Shown here: positions 52,087 to 60,682 of the stretch, piece after piece
Position numbering within the stretch: the stretch's first letter is position 1
How the letters are laid out: each line of letters starts with the position of its first letter
From: Streptomyces xantholiticus
GTDB taxonomy: Bacteria; Actinomycetota; Actinomycetes; Streptomycetales; Streptomycetaceae
Assembly: GCF_014651015.1 (NCBI RefSeq)
Contig: NZ_BMWB01000010.1
Span: 155,101 to 219,100, forward strand
Direction of reading: 5' to 3'
Length of the DNA stretch: 64,000 nucleotides
Notes under the pieces: model-generated
Database searches by the model: none
What the model saw: the letters and a program-made list of their open reading frames with translations, nothing else
What the model was told of the DNA's origin: nothing
Translations under genes and position numbers: made by a program

Positions 52087-53379
52087 TTACTCCCCTTCAA
52101 CACGCATGATGCTGGCGACACCGCGCACGGTGTCGAGCTTGCGCAGCGCCTCGACGGTCCCGGAGAGGGCGGCGTCGGGCGCGCGGTGGGTGACGACGAC
52201 GAGAGACGCCTCGCCGTCCTTGCCCTGCTGGCGGACGGTGTCGATCGACACCCCGTGCTCGGCGAAGACCGTCGCGACCTGGGCGAGGACGCCCGGCTTG
52301 TCGGCCACGTCGAGACTGATGTGGTACCGCGTCACCACGTCGCCCATGGGGCTCACGGGCAGCTGGGTGTACGCGGACTCTCCGGGCCCGGTGGCCTCGG
52401 CGAGCTTGTTGCGGCACACGGCGACGAGGTCGCCGAGCACGGCCGAAGCGGTCGGCGAGCCGCCGGCGCCGGGGCCGTAGAACATCAGCTGGCCGGCGGC
52501 CTCGGCCTCGACGAAGACCGCGTTGTACGCCTCTCGGACGGAGGCGAGCGGGTGGCTGAGCGGGATCATCGCGGGGTGCACGCGGGCGGTCACCGACTGG
52601 CCGTCCGCCGCCCGCTCGCAGATGGCGAGAAGCTTGACGGTGCAACCCATGCGCTGGGCCGAGGCCATGTCGGCGGCGGTGACCTCGGTCAGGCCCTCGC
52701 GGTAGACGTCGTCGAGCCGTACGCGGGTGTGGAAGGCGATCCCGGCGAGGATGGCGGCCTTGGCGGCGGCGTCGAAGCCCTCGACGTCGGCGGTCGGGTC
52801 GGCCTCCGCGTATCCGAGGGCGGTGGCCTCGTCAAGGGCCTCCGAGTAGCCGGCGCCGGTCCGCTCCATCTTGTCGAGGATGAAGTTGGTCGTGCCGTTG
52901 ACAATGCCGAGCACGCGGTTGACCTTGTCGCCGGCGAGGGACTCGCGCAGCGGCCTGATCAGCGGGATCGCACCGGCGACGGCGGCCTCGAAGTACAGGT
53001 CGCGGCCGTGCTGCTCGGCCGCGGCGTACAGGGTCGCCCCGTCCTCGGCGAGCAGCGCCTTGTTGGCGGAGACGACGGACGCGCCGTGCTCGAAAGCGGT
53101 GGTGATGAGGGCCCGGGCCGGCTCGATACCGCCGATGACCTCGATGACGACGTCGATGTCGCCGCGTTTGACGAGCGCGGTGGCGTCCGTGGTGATCAGC
53201 GCCGGGTCGATGCCCTCGCGGACCCTGGAGGGGCGGCGCACGGCGACCCCGGCGAGCTCCACCGGGGCGCCGATCCGTGCTGCGAGGTCGGCAGCGTGCG
53301 TCGTCATGATGCGCGCCACCTCTGAGCCGACCACTCCACAGCCCAGCAGCGCCACCTTCAGCGGACGCGTACGCATCAT
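52087..53379 (-). CDS. hom: Homoserine dehydrogenase
   Basis: A 430-aa monofunctional enzyme reducing aspartate semialdehyde to homoserine. Rossmann motif LLGCGVVGSEVA near the N-terminus, catalytic region GIVNGTTNFIL and EGFDAAAKAAILA, and a C-terminal ACT domain (SLDVADKPGVLAQVATVFAEHG) that gives threonine feedback inhibition in this class. Two consecutive ATGs (53379, 53376) are possible starts after GAGG. Confidence 0.96.
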   Translation of the reverse strand: MMRTRPLKVALLGCGVVGSEVARIMTTHAADLAARIGAPVELAGVAVRRPSRVREGIDPALITTDATALVKRGDIDVVIEVIGGIEPARALITTAFEHGASVVSANKALLAEDGATLYAAAEQHGRDLYFEAAVAGAIPLIRPLRESLAGDKVNRVLGIVNGTTNFILDKMERTGAGYSEALDEATALGYAEADPTADVEGFDAAAKAAILAGIAFHTRVRLDDVYREGLTEVTAADMASAQRMGCTVKLLAICERAADGQSVTARVHPAMIPLSHPLASVREAYNAVFVEAEAAGQLMFYGPGAGGSPTASAVLGDLVAVCRNKLAEATGPGESAYTQLPVSPMGDVVTRYHISLDVADKPGVLAQVATVFAEHGVSIDTVRQQGKDGEASLVVVTHRAPDAALSGTVEALRKLDTVRGVASIMRVEGE

Positions 53380-53476
53380 CCGACCTCGCTTCTCATTACT
53401 TCTACGGTGTGGACCAGTCTCACTTACCGGACGCAAGTTTCTATACCTCGTCCGCCATACGAGACGTCTATCTCAA

Positions 53477-54868
53477 TTATCCGACGTCGAGACGCAGGAG
53501 ATCTTCCTCCGTCTCACGCCGGACGATCACCCGCGCCGCACCGTCCGCGACGGCGACGACAGGCGGGCGAAGTGCGTGGTTGTAGTTGCTGGCCATGGAA
53601 CGGCAGTACGCGCCGGTGGCCGGCACGGCGATCAGATCGCCGGGCGCGACGTCGGCCGGCAGGAACGCGTCCTTGACCACGATGTCGCCACTCTCACAGT
53701 GCTTGCCGACGACACGGCTCAGCATCGGGGCGGCTTCACTGGTGCGGGACACCAGGGCGACGCTGTACTCGGCGTCGTACAGCGCGGTGCGAATGTTGTC
53801 CGACATGCCGCCGTCGACACTCACATACGTCCGCAGCCCCTCGAGCGGCTTGACGGTACCGACCTCGTAGAGGGTGAAGGCGGTGGGTCCGACGATGGCA
53901 CGGCCCGGCTCGACGGAGATACGGGGCGTGCGCAGGTTCGCCGACTCGCACTCGCGGGTGACGATCTCGGTCAGCGCCTTGGCGATCTCGTGCGGCTCGC
54001 GCGGATCGTCCTCGGAGGTGTACGCGATGCCGAGGCCGCCGCCGAGGTCGATCTCGGGAAGCTCGACGCCGTGCTCGTCCCTGACTTCGGCCAGCAGCTG
54101 CACCACACGGCGGGCGGAGACCTCGAAACCGGCCATGTCGAAGATCTGCGAGCCGATGTGGGAGTGGATCCCGATGAGCTCCAGGCCCTCGAGGCGCAGC
54201 GCGCGGCGTACGGCCTCCGCCGCCTGGCCGCCGGCCAGCGCAATCCCGAACTTCTGGTCCTCGTGGGCGGTGGCGATGAACTCGTGGGTGTGCGCCTCGA
54301 CGCCGACGGTCACGCGGATCTGGACCTTCTGGCGCTTGCCCAGCTCCTGCGCGATGTGCGCGACGCGCACGATCTCCTGGAACGAGTCGAGCACGATCCG
54401 TCCCACGCCGGCCTCGATCGCGCGGCGGATCTCCCGCTCCGACTTGTTGTTGCCGTGGAAGGCGATGCGCTCGGCGGGCATCCCGGCGTCGAGGGCGGTG
54501 GCGAGCTCGCCGCCGGAGCACACGTCGAGGTTGAGCCCCTCCTCCTTCAGCCACCGGACGATCGCCCGGGAGAGGAACGCCTTGCCCGCGTAGAACACGT
54601 CCGCGTCCTTGCCGAAGGCGTCCGCCCAGGCGCGGCAGCGGGCGCGGAAGTCGGTCTCGTCGAGGAAGTACGCCGGGGTGCCGAACTCCTCCGCCAGCCT
54701 GGTCACTTCGATCCCGCCGACCGTCACGACACCGTCGCTGTTCCGGGTGACGGTGGCGGCCCACACCTTGCCGTCGAGGGCGTTGAGGTCGGTGGGCGGG
54801 GCGGTGTAGTGGCCCTCGGGGAGGACATCGGCGTGGCGGGGACCGGCGGGGTGTGCGGATCGGCTCAT
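53477..54868 (-). CDS. lysA: Diaminopimelate decarboxylase
   Basis: A 463-aa fold-type III PLP enzyme, the last step to lysine. PLP Lys96 is in VFYAGKAFLS. HSHIGSQIF, IDLGGGLGIAY and EPGRAIVGP bind the phosphate, and the active-site Cys is in GKHCESGD. An N-terminal extension of about 30 residues is typical of Streptomyces. It lies 97 bp before hom, so aspartate-family genes form one cluster. It begins 21 nt after nrtL. Confidence 0.96.
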   Translation of the reverse strand: MSRSAHPAGPRHADVLPEGHYTAPPTDLNALDGKVWAATVTRNSDGVVTVGGIEVTRLAEEFGTPAYFLDETDFRARCRAWADAFGKDADVFYAGKAFLSRAIVRWLKEEGLNLDVCSGGELATALDAGMPAERIAFHGNNKSEREIRRAIEAGVGRIVLDSFQEIVRVAHIAQELGKRQKVQIRVTVGVEAHTHEFIATAHEDQKFGIALAGGQAAEAVRRALRLEGLELIGIHSHIGSQIFDMAGFEVSARRVVQLLAEVRDEHGVELPEIDLGGGLGIAYTSEDDPREPHEIAKALTEIVTRECESANLRTPRISVEPGRAIVGPTAFTLYEVGTVKPLEGLRTYVSVDGGMSDNIRTALYDAEYSVALVSRTSEAAPMLSRVVGKHCESGDIVVKDAFLPADVAPGDLIAVPATGAYCRSMASNYNHALRPPVVAVADGAARVIVRRETEEDLLRLDVG

Positions 54869-54889
54869 CGGACTCTGTTCTCTCTCACA

Positions 54890-55954
54890 TCACAGGTGTT
54901 CGGGTGCGCTGATACCGAGCAGGGACAGGCCACCGGCGAGCACCGTCCCGGCGGCTTCGGCAAGGGCGAGCCGGGAACGGTGGGCGGCCGAGGGTTTCTC
55001 GTCCCCGACGGGCAGCACGGAGTGCTGAAAGGAGAGGAGAGCGTCGGCGGTGACTTCCAGGTGCCGGACCAGCCTGTCGGGCGCGCGCAGGCGCGCGGCG
55101 TCGGCAAGGACGGCGGGGTGATCGCCGATGGCGGCGGTGAGCGCGGGGGCGTGGACCTGCCGGTCGGGGGCGGCGGTGAAGCCGAGCAGTGCGGCGTTGC
55201 GGGTGAGGGCGTGGGCGCGGGAGTGGGCGTAGCGCACGCGGAAGAGCGGGTTGCGCTCGTGCTGCACGAGCAGGAGCCGCCCGTCGCTCCCGTCCGTCCT
55301 CGGCCTGTCGTGCGCGGCGGCGGCGAGGAGCCCCCACCGGGCGGCGTCGGCACCGAGGCGGTGCAACAGCGCTGCCCCGTCCTCCTCGGCGGGAACCGGC
55401 ATGACGTCCGTCCGCAGCCGGCCCCGCGCTTCCTCGGCCTCGATCCGCACCCCGAGGTCGGCCCAGACCGGGTCGGCGGTGCCTTCGCAGGAGGTACGGC
55501 AGAGGGTGCCCTGCGACAGCAGGATCCGGCGCAGGGTGTCGGCCGTGACGGCCGCGCGTACGTCGGCCCGGTAGGTCGGCTGCGCGACCTGCCCGGTCAG
55601 CTCGGTCCACCCGTACTTCCCGCCCTGCTCCAGGACCTCCCGTACGAGCTGCTGCTGGTTGTCCGGGGCCAACGTGATGTTGAGGAACCCGGGCCCGGTG
55701 ATGTCGACCGCTTCGATCCCCGGTGCCGCGGCGATCCGCCGCCCGAGCTCCGCAGCCACATCAGCGGCGGGCCGTCCGGCCTGCCGCGCCAGCCGCAGCG
55801 CGATCCCGGTGGCGTAGTCCCCGCGCCCACCGGGCCGGGGCCGCTCGATCTTCACGCTGTCGATGCTCTCGGGCGCCTCGACGAGCAGCGCACCGTCCTC
55901 CACGGCACGGCACACGGCGTGCCGCACGGTACGGGAGAGCTCTGCGGGGGTCAC
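54890..55954 (-). CDS. ArgS-related protein with anticodon-binding (DALR) domain, NrtL-like
   Basis: A 354-aa protein resembling arginyl-tRNA synthetase without its catalytic centre. The N-terminal part (residues 1-110) matches the ArgS additional domain, containing GDYATGIALRLARQAGRP and ITGPGFLNITLAPD. Neither HIGH nor KMSKS is present, and the middle is short. The C-terminal DALR helical domain is kept (NPLFRVRYAHSRAHAL to FQHSVLPVGDEK). The GTG at 55954 is chosen. It is coupled to lysA. From memory, Streptomyces annotate it NrtL; function unknown. Confidence 0.85.
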   Translation of the reverse strand: MTPAELSRTVRHAVCRAVEDGALLVEAPESIDSVKIERPRPGGRGDYATGIALRLARQAGRPAADVAAELGRRIAAAPGIEAVDITGPGFLNITLAPDNQQQLVREVLEQGGKYGWTELTGQVAQPTYRADVRAAVTADTLRRILLSQGTLCRTSCEGTADPVWADLGVRIEAEEARGRLRTDVMPVPAEEDGAALLHRLGADAARWGLLAAAAHDRPRTDGSDGRLLLVQHERNPLFRVRYAHSRAHALTRNAALLGFTAAPDRQVHAPALTAAIGDHPAVLADAARLRAPDRLVRHLEVTADALLSFQHSVLPVGDEKPSAAHRSRLALAEAAGTVLAGGLSLLGISAPEHL

Positions 55955-56116
55955 GGGACAAGCGTATGGGAGGAAGGGGGGCACTTTGCGAACCGGTTTC
56001 GCCATGCGGGCAGCCGGGCGGGCGGCGGGGGACGCGGTAGGAGACGCGACGGGGGCGTGGCGGGCGCGGTGGTCGACACGCGCGGCGGCGCGGGTCGGGG
56101 GTCGAGGGCTGTGCGG

Positions 56117-56560
56117 TCAGCCCGTCGCACTCCCCGCCCGCCCGGCTCCATGCCTGCCGTCCACCGACGGCGGACCCTCCCCGGCCTCCCGGTACATCAA
56201 CTGCCGCACTACCCGCACCAGCTCGGCCGGCTCGAAGGGCTTGGCCAGAAAGGCATCCACCCCGGCTGCCACACCGCTGTCCACCTCGTACTGCGTACAC
56301 GCGCTGATGATCGCGAGGGGGATGCGGCTCGTCCTCGGGTCGTCCCTCAGCAGCACGGCGGTCCGCAGACCGTCCAGCCGGGGCATGACGACATCGAGCG
56401 TGACGACATCGGGCCGCACCTGATGCACGACATCCAGACACTCGGCACCATCGGCCGCGGTCACGACCTCGAAGCCCTCCAGCTCGAGATTGACCCTGAT
56501 CAGCTGCCGAATCACCCGGTTGTCATCGACGACGAGCACTCGGCCGGACGCGCCGGACAC
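56117..56560 (-). CDS. Single-domain response regulator
   Basis: A receiver-only protein of about 147 aa. Acidic pocket in VLVVDDN, phospho-acceptor Asp in VVTLDVVMPRLDG and Lys in AFLAKPFEP are intact, so phosphorylation is expected. There is no output domain. The GTG at 56560 has TACTCT 6 nt upstream and no Shine-Dalgarno, consistent with a leaderless transcript; a GTG at 56608 is an alternative. No kinase is adjacent. Confidence 0.85.
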   Translation of the reverse strand: MSGASGRVLVVDDNRVIRQLIRVNLELEGFEVVTAADGAECLDVVHQVRPDVVTLDVVMPRLDGLRTAVLLRDDPRTSRIPLAIISACTQYEVDSGVAAGVDAFLAKPFEPAELVRVVRQLMYREAGEGPPSVDGRHGAGRAGSATG

Positions 56561-56854
56561 AACTCGAGAGTAGGTCCGCGGCCCCGGCTGCGTCCGGGTT
56601 TTCGCCACTTCCGACCCGCGCGGGCGAAGCGGGGGCACGCTGAGGCACCACGGGGCGCAGGGCCGGTGATCACGTACGCGACTCCCGGCGCCGCCGGTGC
56701 CGCGTACGGGCCCGCGGTCCACGCGCCACGAGCCGCGGTTCACGCCCCTCGAAGCGAACCGCGGGCCCCGCCCCTTGGCCCGAAATACCTGTTCACGGAG
56801 ACCCTTCGGGAGCTGGTAGGGTTCTACCCGTCGCCACGCAGCAGCGCGGCGCAC

Positions 56855-56927
56855 GCCCCCGTAGCTCAGGGGATAGAGCAACGGCCTCCGGAGCCGTGTG
56901 CGCAGGTTCGAATCCTGCCGGGGGCAC
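56855..56927 (+). tRNA. tRNA-Arg (anticodon CCG)
   Basis: Full cloverleaf: acceptor GCCCCCG pairs with CGGGGGC, D-arm GCTC/GAGC, anticodon stem ACGGC/GCCGT with loop CTCCGGA (anticodon CCG), and T-arm GCAGG-TTCGAAT-CCTGC. CCA is not encoded. It reads CGG codons. Confidence 0.97.
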
Positions 56928-56944
56928 CCTGTATGAGGTGCCCA

Positions 56945-56984
56945 AAGACCCCGTCACCAGCGGAAACGCTGAGGCCGGGGTCTT
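56945..56984 (+). terminator. Terminator after tRNA-Arg
   Basis: AAGACCCCG (56945-56953) pairs with CGGGGTCTT (56976-56984). A nested CAGCG-GAAA-CGCTG hairpin with a GNRA loop lies inside. A short pyrimidine tract follows. Confidence 0.85.
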
Positions 56985-57243
56985 CTTGCATGTGCAGCCG
57001 TATGCCGCTCAGAGCGGGCGTATGTCGGGGTCCGTGGACCATCTGCGATACAGGCGATAGATGTCCAGCGCGACGTGCGCCCCGTTCCTCATGCAGCCTC
57101 TGCACTGTTAGAAGTGGCAGATTCCCCCAGGCCGTCTCTTCTGGATCTTGCCGGGCCCGCGATGCCCGACATCGCTGAATGGTGACAGCGGGGGCAGTGG
57201 ATACTGTGGTGTTGCAGGTGAAGTTCATTGACGGCCGGGGGAC
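56985..57243. other. Spacer after tRNA-Arg, no gene
   Basis: About 260 bp with no supported frame. Integrated elements often begin directly after a tRNA, but no integrase gene or repeat of the tRNA 3' end was found here. Confidence 0.4.
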
Positions 57244-57252
57244 TTGAGCGCA

Positions 57253-58074
57253 ATGGCAGCACAGGGTCAGACGGGGGCAACGCCTCCTCCACCACCTCCA
57301 TATCCTCCGTCACACTCGCCATCGACGCCTGGCTCAGTGCCTCCCCGATGGGCATGGTGGGTCGGGGGGATCGCGATTCCGCTGCTGGGCATCGTGGTCA
57401 GTGTGATCGTGAGCGGCGGCCGTGACGCCGCAGCCCCCGCACCCATATCCGCCCCCGGTTCGCAGACGGCCGTCGCCACACCGCCCCGTACGGACCCAGC
57501 GCCTCCCGCTCCGAGCCCGACTGTGCCTGCCAGCCCAGCTGTGACTGACAGGCCGAGCGGGATCACCACACCGTCGGCCGACACTGACCTCACGCCCCCG
57601 GACGGACACGGCCCGGCGCGCAAGGCGACATGGGGTCTGGCACCTGCCCCGTGCACGCAACACGAGCAGCAGCTGGTGGACCTCGACACCGGCGAGAGCC
57701 GCGTCGAGCAGGAAGACAACGGGGCAGTGGCGAACCCTGGCGGCGCCGAACTGCTGTACTGGCCGGACACCTGCACGGGGATCGGGGACTACGTGCTACG
57801 GGCTCTGCCGAATACCCGGGTGGGCCTCCTGCGGGCAGATGCTCCCCGCACCGCCGAGGCCTGCAAGGCGGCCGCGGGCACCGGCTTCGCCGCGCTGCCC
57901 CTGTTCGATCGGCGGGACACCAAGGAGCGAGGCTTCACCGTCGGTGCCGCCGTGTGCGCAGTGACCGCCGACGGCGCGGTCGCCATGGCGCTGATCGACC
58001 ACATGAGCGGAGGAGCAACGACGGACGTGTCGGTCAGCGGCAATTTGTACGTGTGGCCACAGGCCTCGAACTAG
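57253..58074 (+). CDS. Membrane-anchored hypothetical protein with extracellular domain
   Basis: About 273 aa. A Pro-rich cytosolic head (PPPPPPYPP) is followed by one membrane helix (WAWWVGGIAIPLLGIVVSVIV, about residues 30-50), then a Pro/Ser/Thr linker to residue 120. A compact C-terminal domain contains Cys residues in APCTQHEQQLVDLDTGE, WPDTCTGIGDYVLR, AEACKAAAG and GAAVCAVTADG, suited to two disulfides outside the cell. The ATG at 57253 is used; a TTG at 57244 is also possible. No known family is recognised. It sits in the variable DNA after the tRNA and is followed by an IS fragment. Confidence 0.7.
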   Translation: MAAQGQTGATPPPPPPYPPSHSPSTPGSVPPRWAWWVGGIAIPLLGIVVSVIVSGGRDAAAPAPISAPGSQTAVATPPRTDPAPPAPSPTVPASPAVTDRPSGITTPSADTDLTPPDGHGPARKATWGLAPAPCTQHEQQLVDLDTGESRVEQEDNGAVANPGGAELLYWPDTCTGIGDYVLRALPNTRVGLLRADAPRTAEACKAAAGTGFAALPLFDRRDTKERGFTVGAAVCAVTADGAVAMALIDHMSGGATTDVSVSGNLYVWPQASN

Positions 58075-58124
58075 GGCGACTTTCGGGCCACATTGCTGCC
58101 TGGTGTCAGCCGGCTCGCCGGCCG

Positions 58125-58600
58125 GGGTCCCTTTGACGGGCCCGGCGGCGCGCTGAACGGCCTGGCGGGACTCGGCTAGGCCGCTCCCTTCGGATCACCT
58201 GGGTGGTCAGTCCGCCGCGGGACCGTCCGAGGGCATGGTCGGTCGGCTCGCCGGCCGGGGCCCCTTTTGGCGGGCCCCGGCGGCGTGCTGGTGAACGCGG
58301 ACGATCGTGGAGTTGACCGCGACGACCCAGTCGAGGTCGCCTTCGGCGTCGGCCTGGGCTAGGAGAGCGGTGTAGACCTTCTCCCAGGTGCCGTCGGCTG
58401 ACCACTTCCGCAGCCGGTTGTGGGCGCCCTTCCACGACCCGAAATGCTCGGGCAGGTCCATCCAGGGCTTGCCGGTGCGGTACTTGAACGCGATCGAGTC
58501 GATGGACCTGCCGGTGATCACGCCACCGCCCGCCCCGCCGAGGCGTCCGATCCGGCAGCAACGGCTCAATACGGGCCCACTGGGCGTCAGTCAACGACAT
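58125..58600 (-). pseudogene. Truncated, frameshifted IS5-type transposase
   Basis: Begins MSLTDAQWARIEPLLPDRTP in one frame, jumps to KYRTGKPWMDLPEHFGSW and VVAVNSTIVRVHQHAAGA in a second, then back to GEPTDHALGRSRGGLTT. These are consecutive pieces of one IS5-group transposase N-terminal half. The first catalytic Asp region has Asn in place of Asp (VAVNSTIV), and the C-terminal half with the remaining DDE residues is missing. It is a dead remnant with at least two frameshifts. Confidence 0.85.
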
Positions 58601-58602
58601 AC

Positions 58603-58905
58603 ATCAACCAACGATCCGATGACCTGAAGGAAAGGACCTAGCCCGCCGGCAGCTCCGACACCCCGACGAGTCCCCCTGCCCAGAGCACACAAGATCGATC
58701 CCCTGTCAGGTCCAAAGCAGGTAATGTTCTTCTTGTCGGTAGGGGGTGCCCAGGTGCAAACTCTGTGGCAGAACCAGCGACAACGAAGGGCCCAGCTTCT
58801 GTCAAAGCCAGGCCCTCCGCGCAGTTCCATGAGCCCGGTCGCCTTGTCTGAGACCGGGCTCACTGCGTGTGTGCCTTCGGCCGCGACCGTCTCATGCGTG
58901 GAGCC
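58603..58905. other. Spacer with terminator, no gene
   Basis: Apart from the hairpin at 58831 and the micro-ORF to its right, this span shows only short frames without ribosome-binding sites. Confidence 0.4.
58831..58861 (-). terminator. Hairpin terminator after the micro-ORF
   Basis: GAGCCCGGTC (58831-58840) pairs exactly with GACCGGGCTC (58852-58861), a 10-bp stem with an 11-nt loop, 45 nt past the stop of the 41-codon gene. Confidence 0.75.
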
Positions 58906-59031
58906 CTAGTGAGCGAACTGTCCCACGGTGGCAATGACCGCTACGAGCACTCCAACCGCAGCCAGCCCCACCGACCACCTTTCCGGGCCGGTCCACCGCC
59001 TGCGTGGCTTACCCAGATCAGACCTCACCAC
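58906..59031 (-). CDS. 41-aa single-span membrane micro-protein
   Basis: A short gene read on the minus strand. It begins at a GTG (59031), followed by a second GTG, with an exact AAGGAGG five bases upstream. The product has a basic, aromatic N-terminal half (KPRRRWTGPERW), then one membrane helix (SVGLAAVGVLVAVIATVGQF) and ends AH. Codon positions are moderately GC-biased. A terminator lies 45 nt past the stop. Topology N-in is predicted from the basic residues. No homologue is recognised. It lies between an IS5 fragment and an IS701-type element. It could be a membrane toxin, a regulator or a truncated remnant, but the strong ribosome site argues for translation. Confidence 0.6.
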   Translation of the reverse strand: MVRSDLGKPRRRWTGPERWSVGLAAVGVLVAVIATVGQFAH

Positions 59032-59260
59032 AGCTTCCTCCTTCTCTTCCCGGCACCCTGACTTTCAGGGCGTCCGCCGCACCCCGCGCAGAGTTCGACG
59101 GAGCCGAGGGGGAAGAGCCGGTGAAGCGAGACAAGCATCCTCACTGACGGCCCGCCAGGTCAAGCCGAGTTGAAGCACTAAGGCGACTTCTCCGACGAGG
59201 GTCTTCACAAGTTCAACACACTGCCAGTACTCCACTGCTCTGGTCGCTGTTTTGCTCTAA
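59032..59260. other. Spacer before the IS701 element
   Basis: An unannotated 56-codon minus-strand frame (59065-59235) exists with no ribosome site and one TTA codon. I do not call it a gene. Otherwise nothing is seen. Confidence 0.35.
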
Positions 59261-60680
59261 TAGGACTCCGTTAGGTCTTTCTGGATCTTGATGTTCTGCA
59301 TACCCCACTGGGCAGGGGCTGTTGGCAGGTGGTGCAGATGCCGGTCCCGCACCTCAGGATGCCCTGGAGGGCGTCGAGGGTCCGGTAGAGAGTGAGCCCG
59401 GTGTGGGTGCTTTTGGGCCCAGACGTTGTTCGGTGAGGAAGGCATGGGCGGCAGTCATGAGGGCGATGTGGTGGTGCCAGCCGGGCCAGGACCGGCCTTC
59501 GAAGTGGTCCAGGCCCAGGCCGTGCTTGAGTTCGCGGTAGTCGTGCTCGATGCGCCAGCGGACTTTGGCCAGACGGACCAGGTCGGTGATCGGGATGTCG
59601 GCCGGCAGGCTGGACAGCCAGTATTCGGTGGGAGCCTCGGCGTCTTCGGGCCACTCGATCAGCAGCCAGCAGTCGGGCAGGATGCCGTCCCACCAGCCCT
59701 GTTCGGCCGAGGAGGCAGCCCGGATCGGGCGCTCGACGGCCGGCCGGGCGGACTCGCACGGCGGCGAAGCGGGAACGTAACTGGCCGCGTAAGCCCTGCC
59801 GCCAGGTGAGGGAGGTGAACGCTTCCTGCCCGAGATCGGCGGCCAGGGCTGCCACCGAGGGGGCCCGGTGACGGTAGCGGGGCTGGAGCCAGCAACCAAC
59901 GGGGCCCTTGCGGTCCGGAGCCACGGGGTGGACGTTGAACGGGTGGGCACTCGCGTCCGCGCGGACGGCCAGCATGTAGTCGATTCCCCGCTCTGCCAGG
60001 CCGGCCAGCAGGTGGGCGTTGGTGCCGTAGGCGGCGTCGGCCACGACGGCAGGCAGGCGCATGCCCCAGTCGGCCAGCGTGTCGAGCATGTCCAGAGCCA
60101 GACGCCACTTCTCGCGGTGAGTGATCTCGGGCGGGGTGCGGGTGACGGTGCGGCGGTCGGTGTCCGCGTCCCACTCCTTGGGCAGGAACAGCCGCCACTG
60201 CAGTGGGCAGGAAGCGGTGTCACTGGCGGCGTGGACGCTGACCGCGACCTGGCAGTTGGCGCGTTTACCCAGGGCCCCGCAGTACTGCGGGGCCACGGCG
60301 ACCGACATTCTTCCGTCCTTGGGCAGCGACACGTCGTCGATCACCCAGGCCATCGGGGTGATCAGCGGCAGCATGCGTTCGCAGATTCGTCGCTGTACCG
60401 GCACCGGGTCCCAGGTGGACTGGTTCACGAACTGCTGCGGGTTCTGTTCGTTACCGTCGGGCAGCCGCGAGGCCATGGCCTGGATCGACTTGCGGCGGCC
60501 CTCCAACATCAGTCCCCGCAGGTAGCAGTCGCCTTTGGCCCGCTGGTCCTTGCGCGGCACCGAGGCGAACACATCAGCCACGTACAACGCCAACTTCGCC
60601 CGGACACGGTTCACTTCATGTGCGTCCATCCACCAACATGCCCAGAAACAGGCCGAACCCGAAGACCTAACGGAGTCCTA
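59261..60680 (-). mobile_element. IS701-type insertion sequence
   Basis: A 1420-bp element bounded by exact 19-bp inverted repeats, TAGGACTCCGTTAGGTCTT at 59261-59279 and AAGACCTAACGGAGTCCTA at 60662-60680, enclosing one transposase frame. The 4-bp flanks (CTAA on the left, CTGG on the right) do not match, so no target duplication is visible. The right end abuts another IS. Confidence 0.85.
59290..60629 (-). pseudogene. IS701-family transposase, two frameshifts
   Basis: The start MDAHEVNRVRAKLALYVADVF and the block SVPRKDQRAKGDCYLRGLML are typical of IS701 transposases, with the first Asp in WVIDDVSLPKDG and the next region ADAAYG. Near 59740 the reading moves to another frame that carries WLLIEWPEDAEAP and WRIEHDYRELKHGLG, including the catalytic Glu. 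It returns to the first frame near 59400-59425 for LTLYRTLDALQGILR. The two shifts restore the frame, but the part between is displaced, so the protein is broken unless the sequence has errors. Confidence 0.85.
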
Positions 60681-60682
60681 CT

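Noticed and set aside
52871..57178. A 1435-codon plus-strand frame across lysA, nrtL and the tRNA
   Set aside because: It runs through a tRNA gene and opposite well-conserved enzymes, so it cannot be real.
59065..59235. 56-codon minus-strand frame just upstream of the micro-gene
   Set aside because: No ribosome-binding site, one TTA codon and weak third-position bias. It may be a remnant cut by the IS701 insertion, but it is not supported as a gene.
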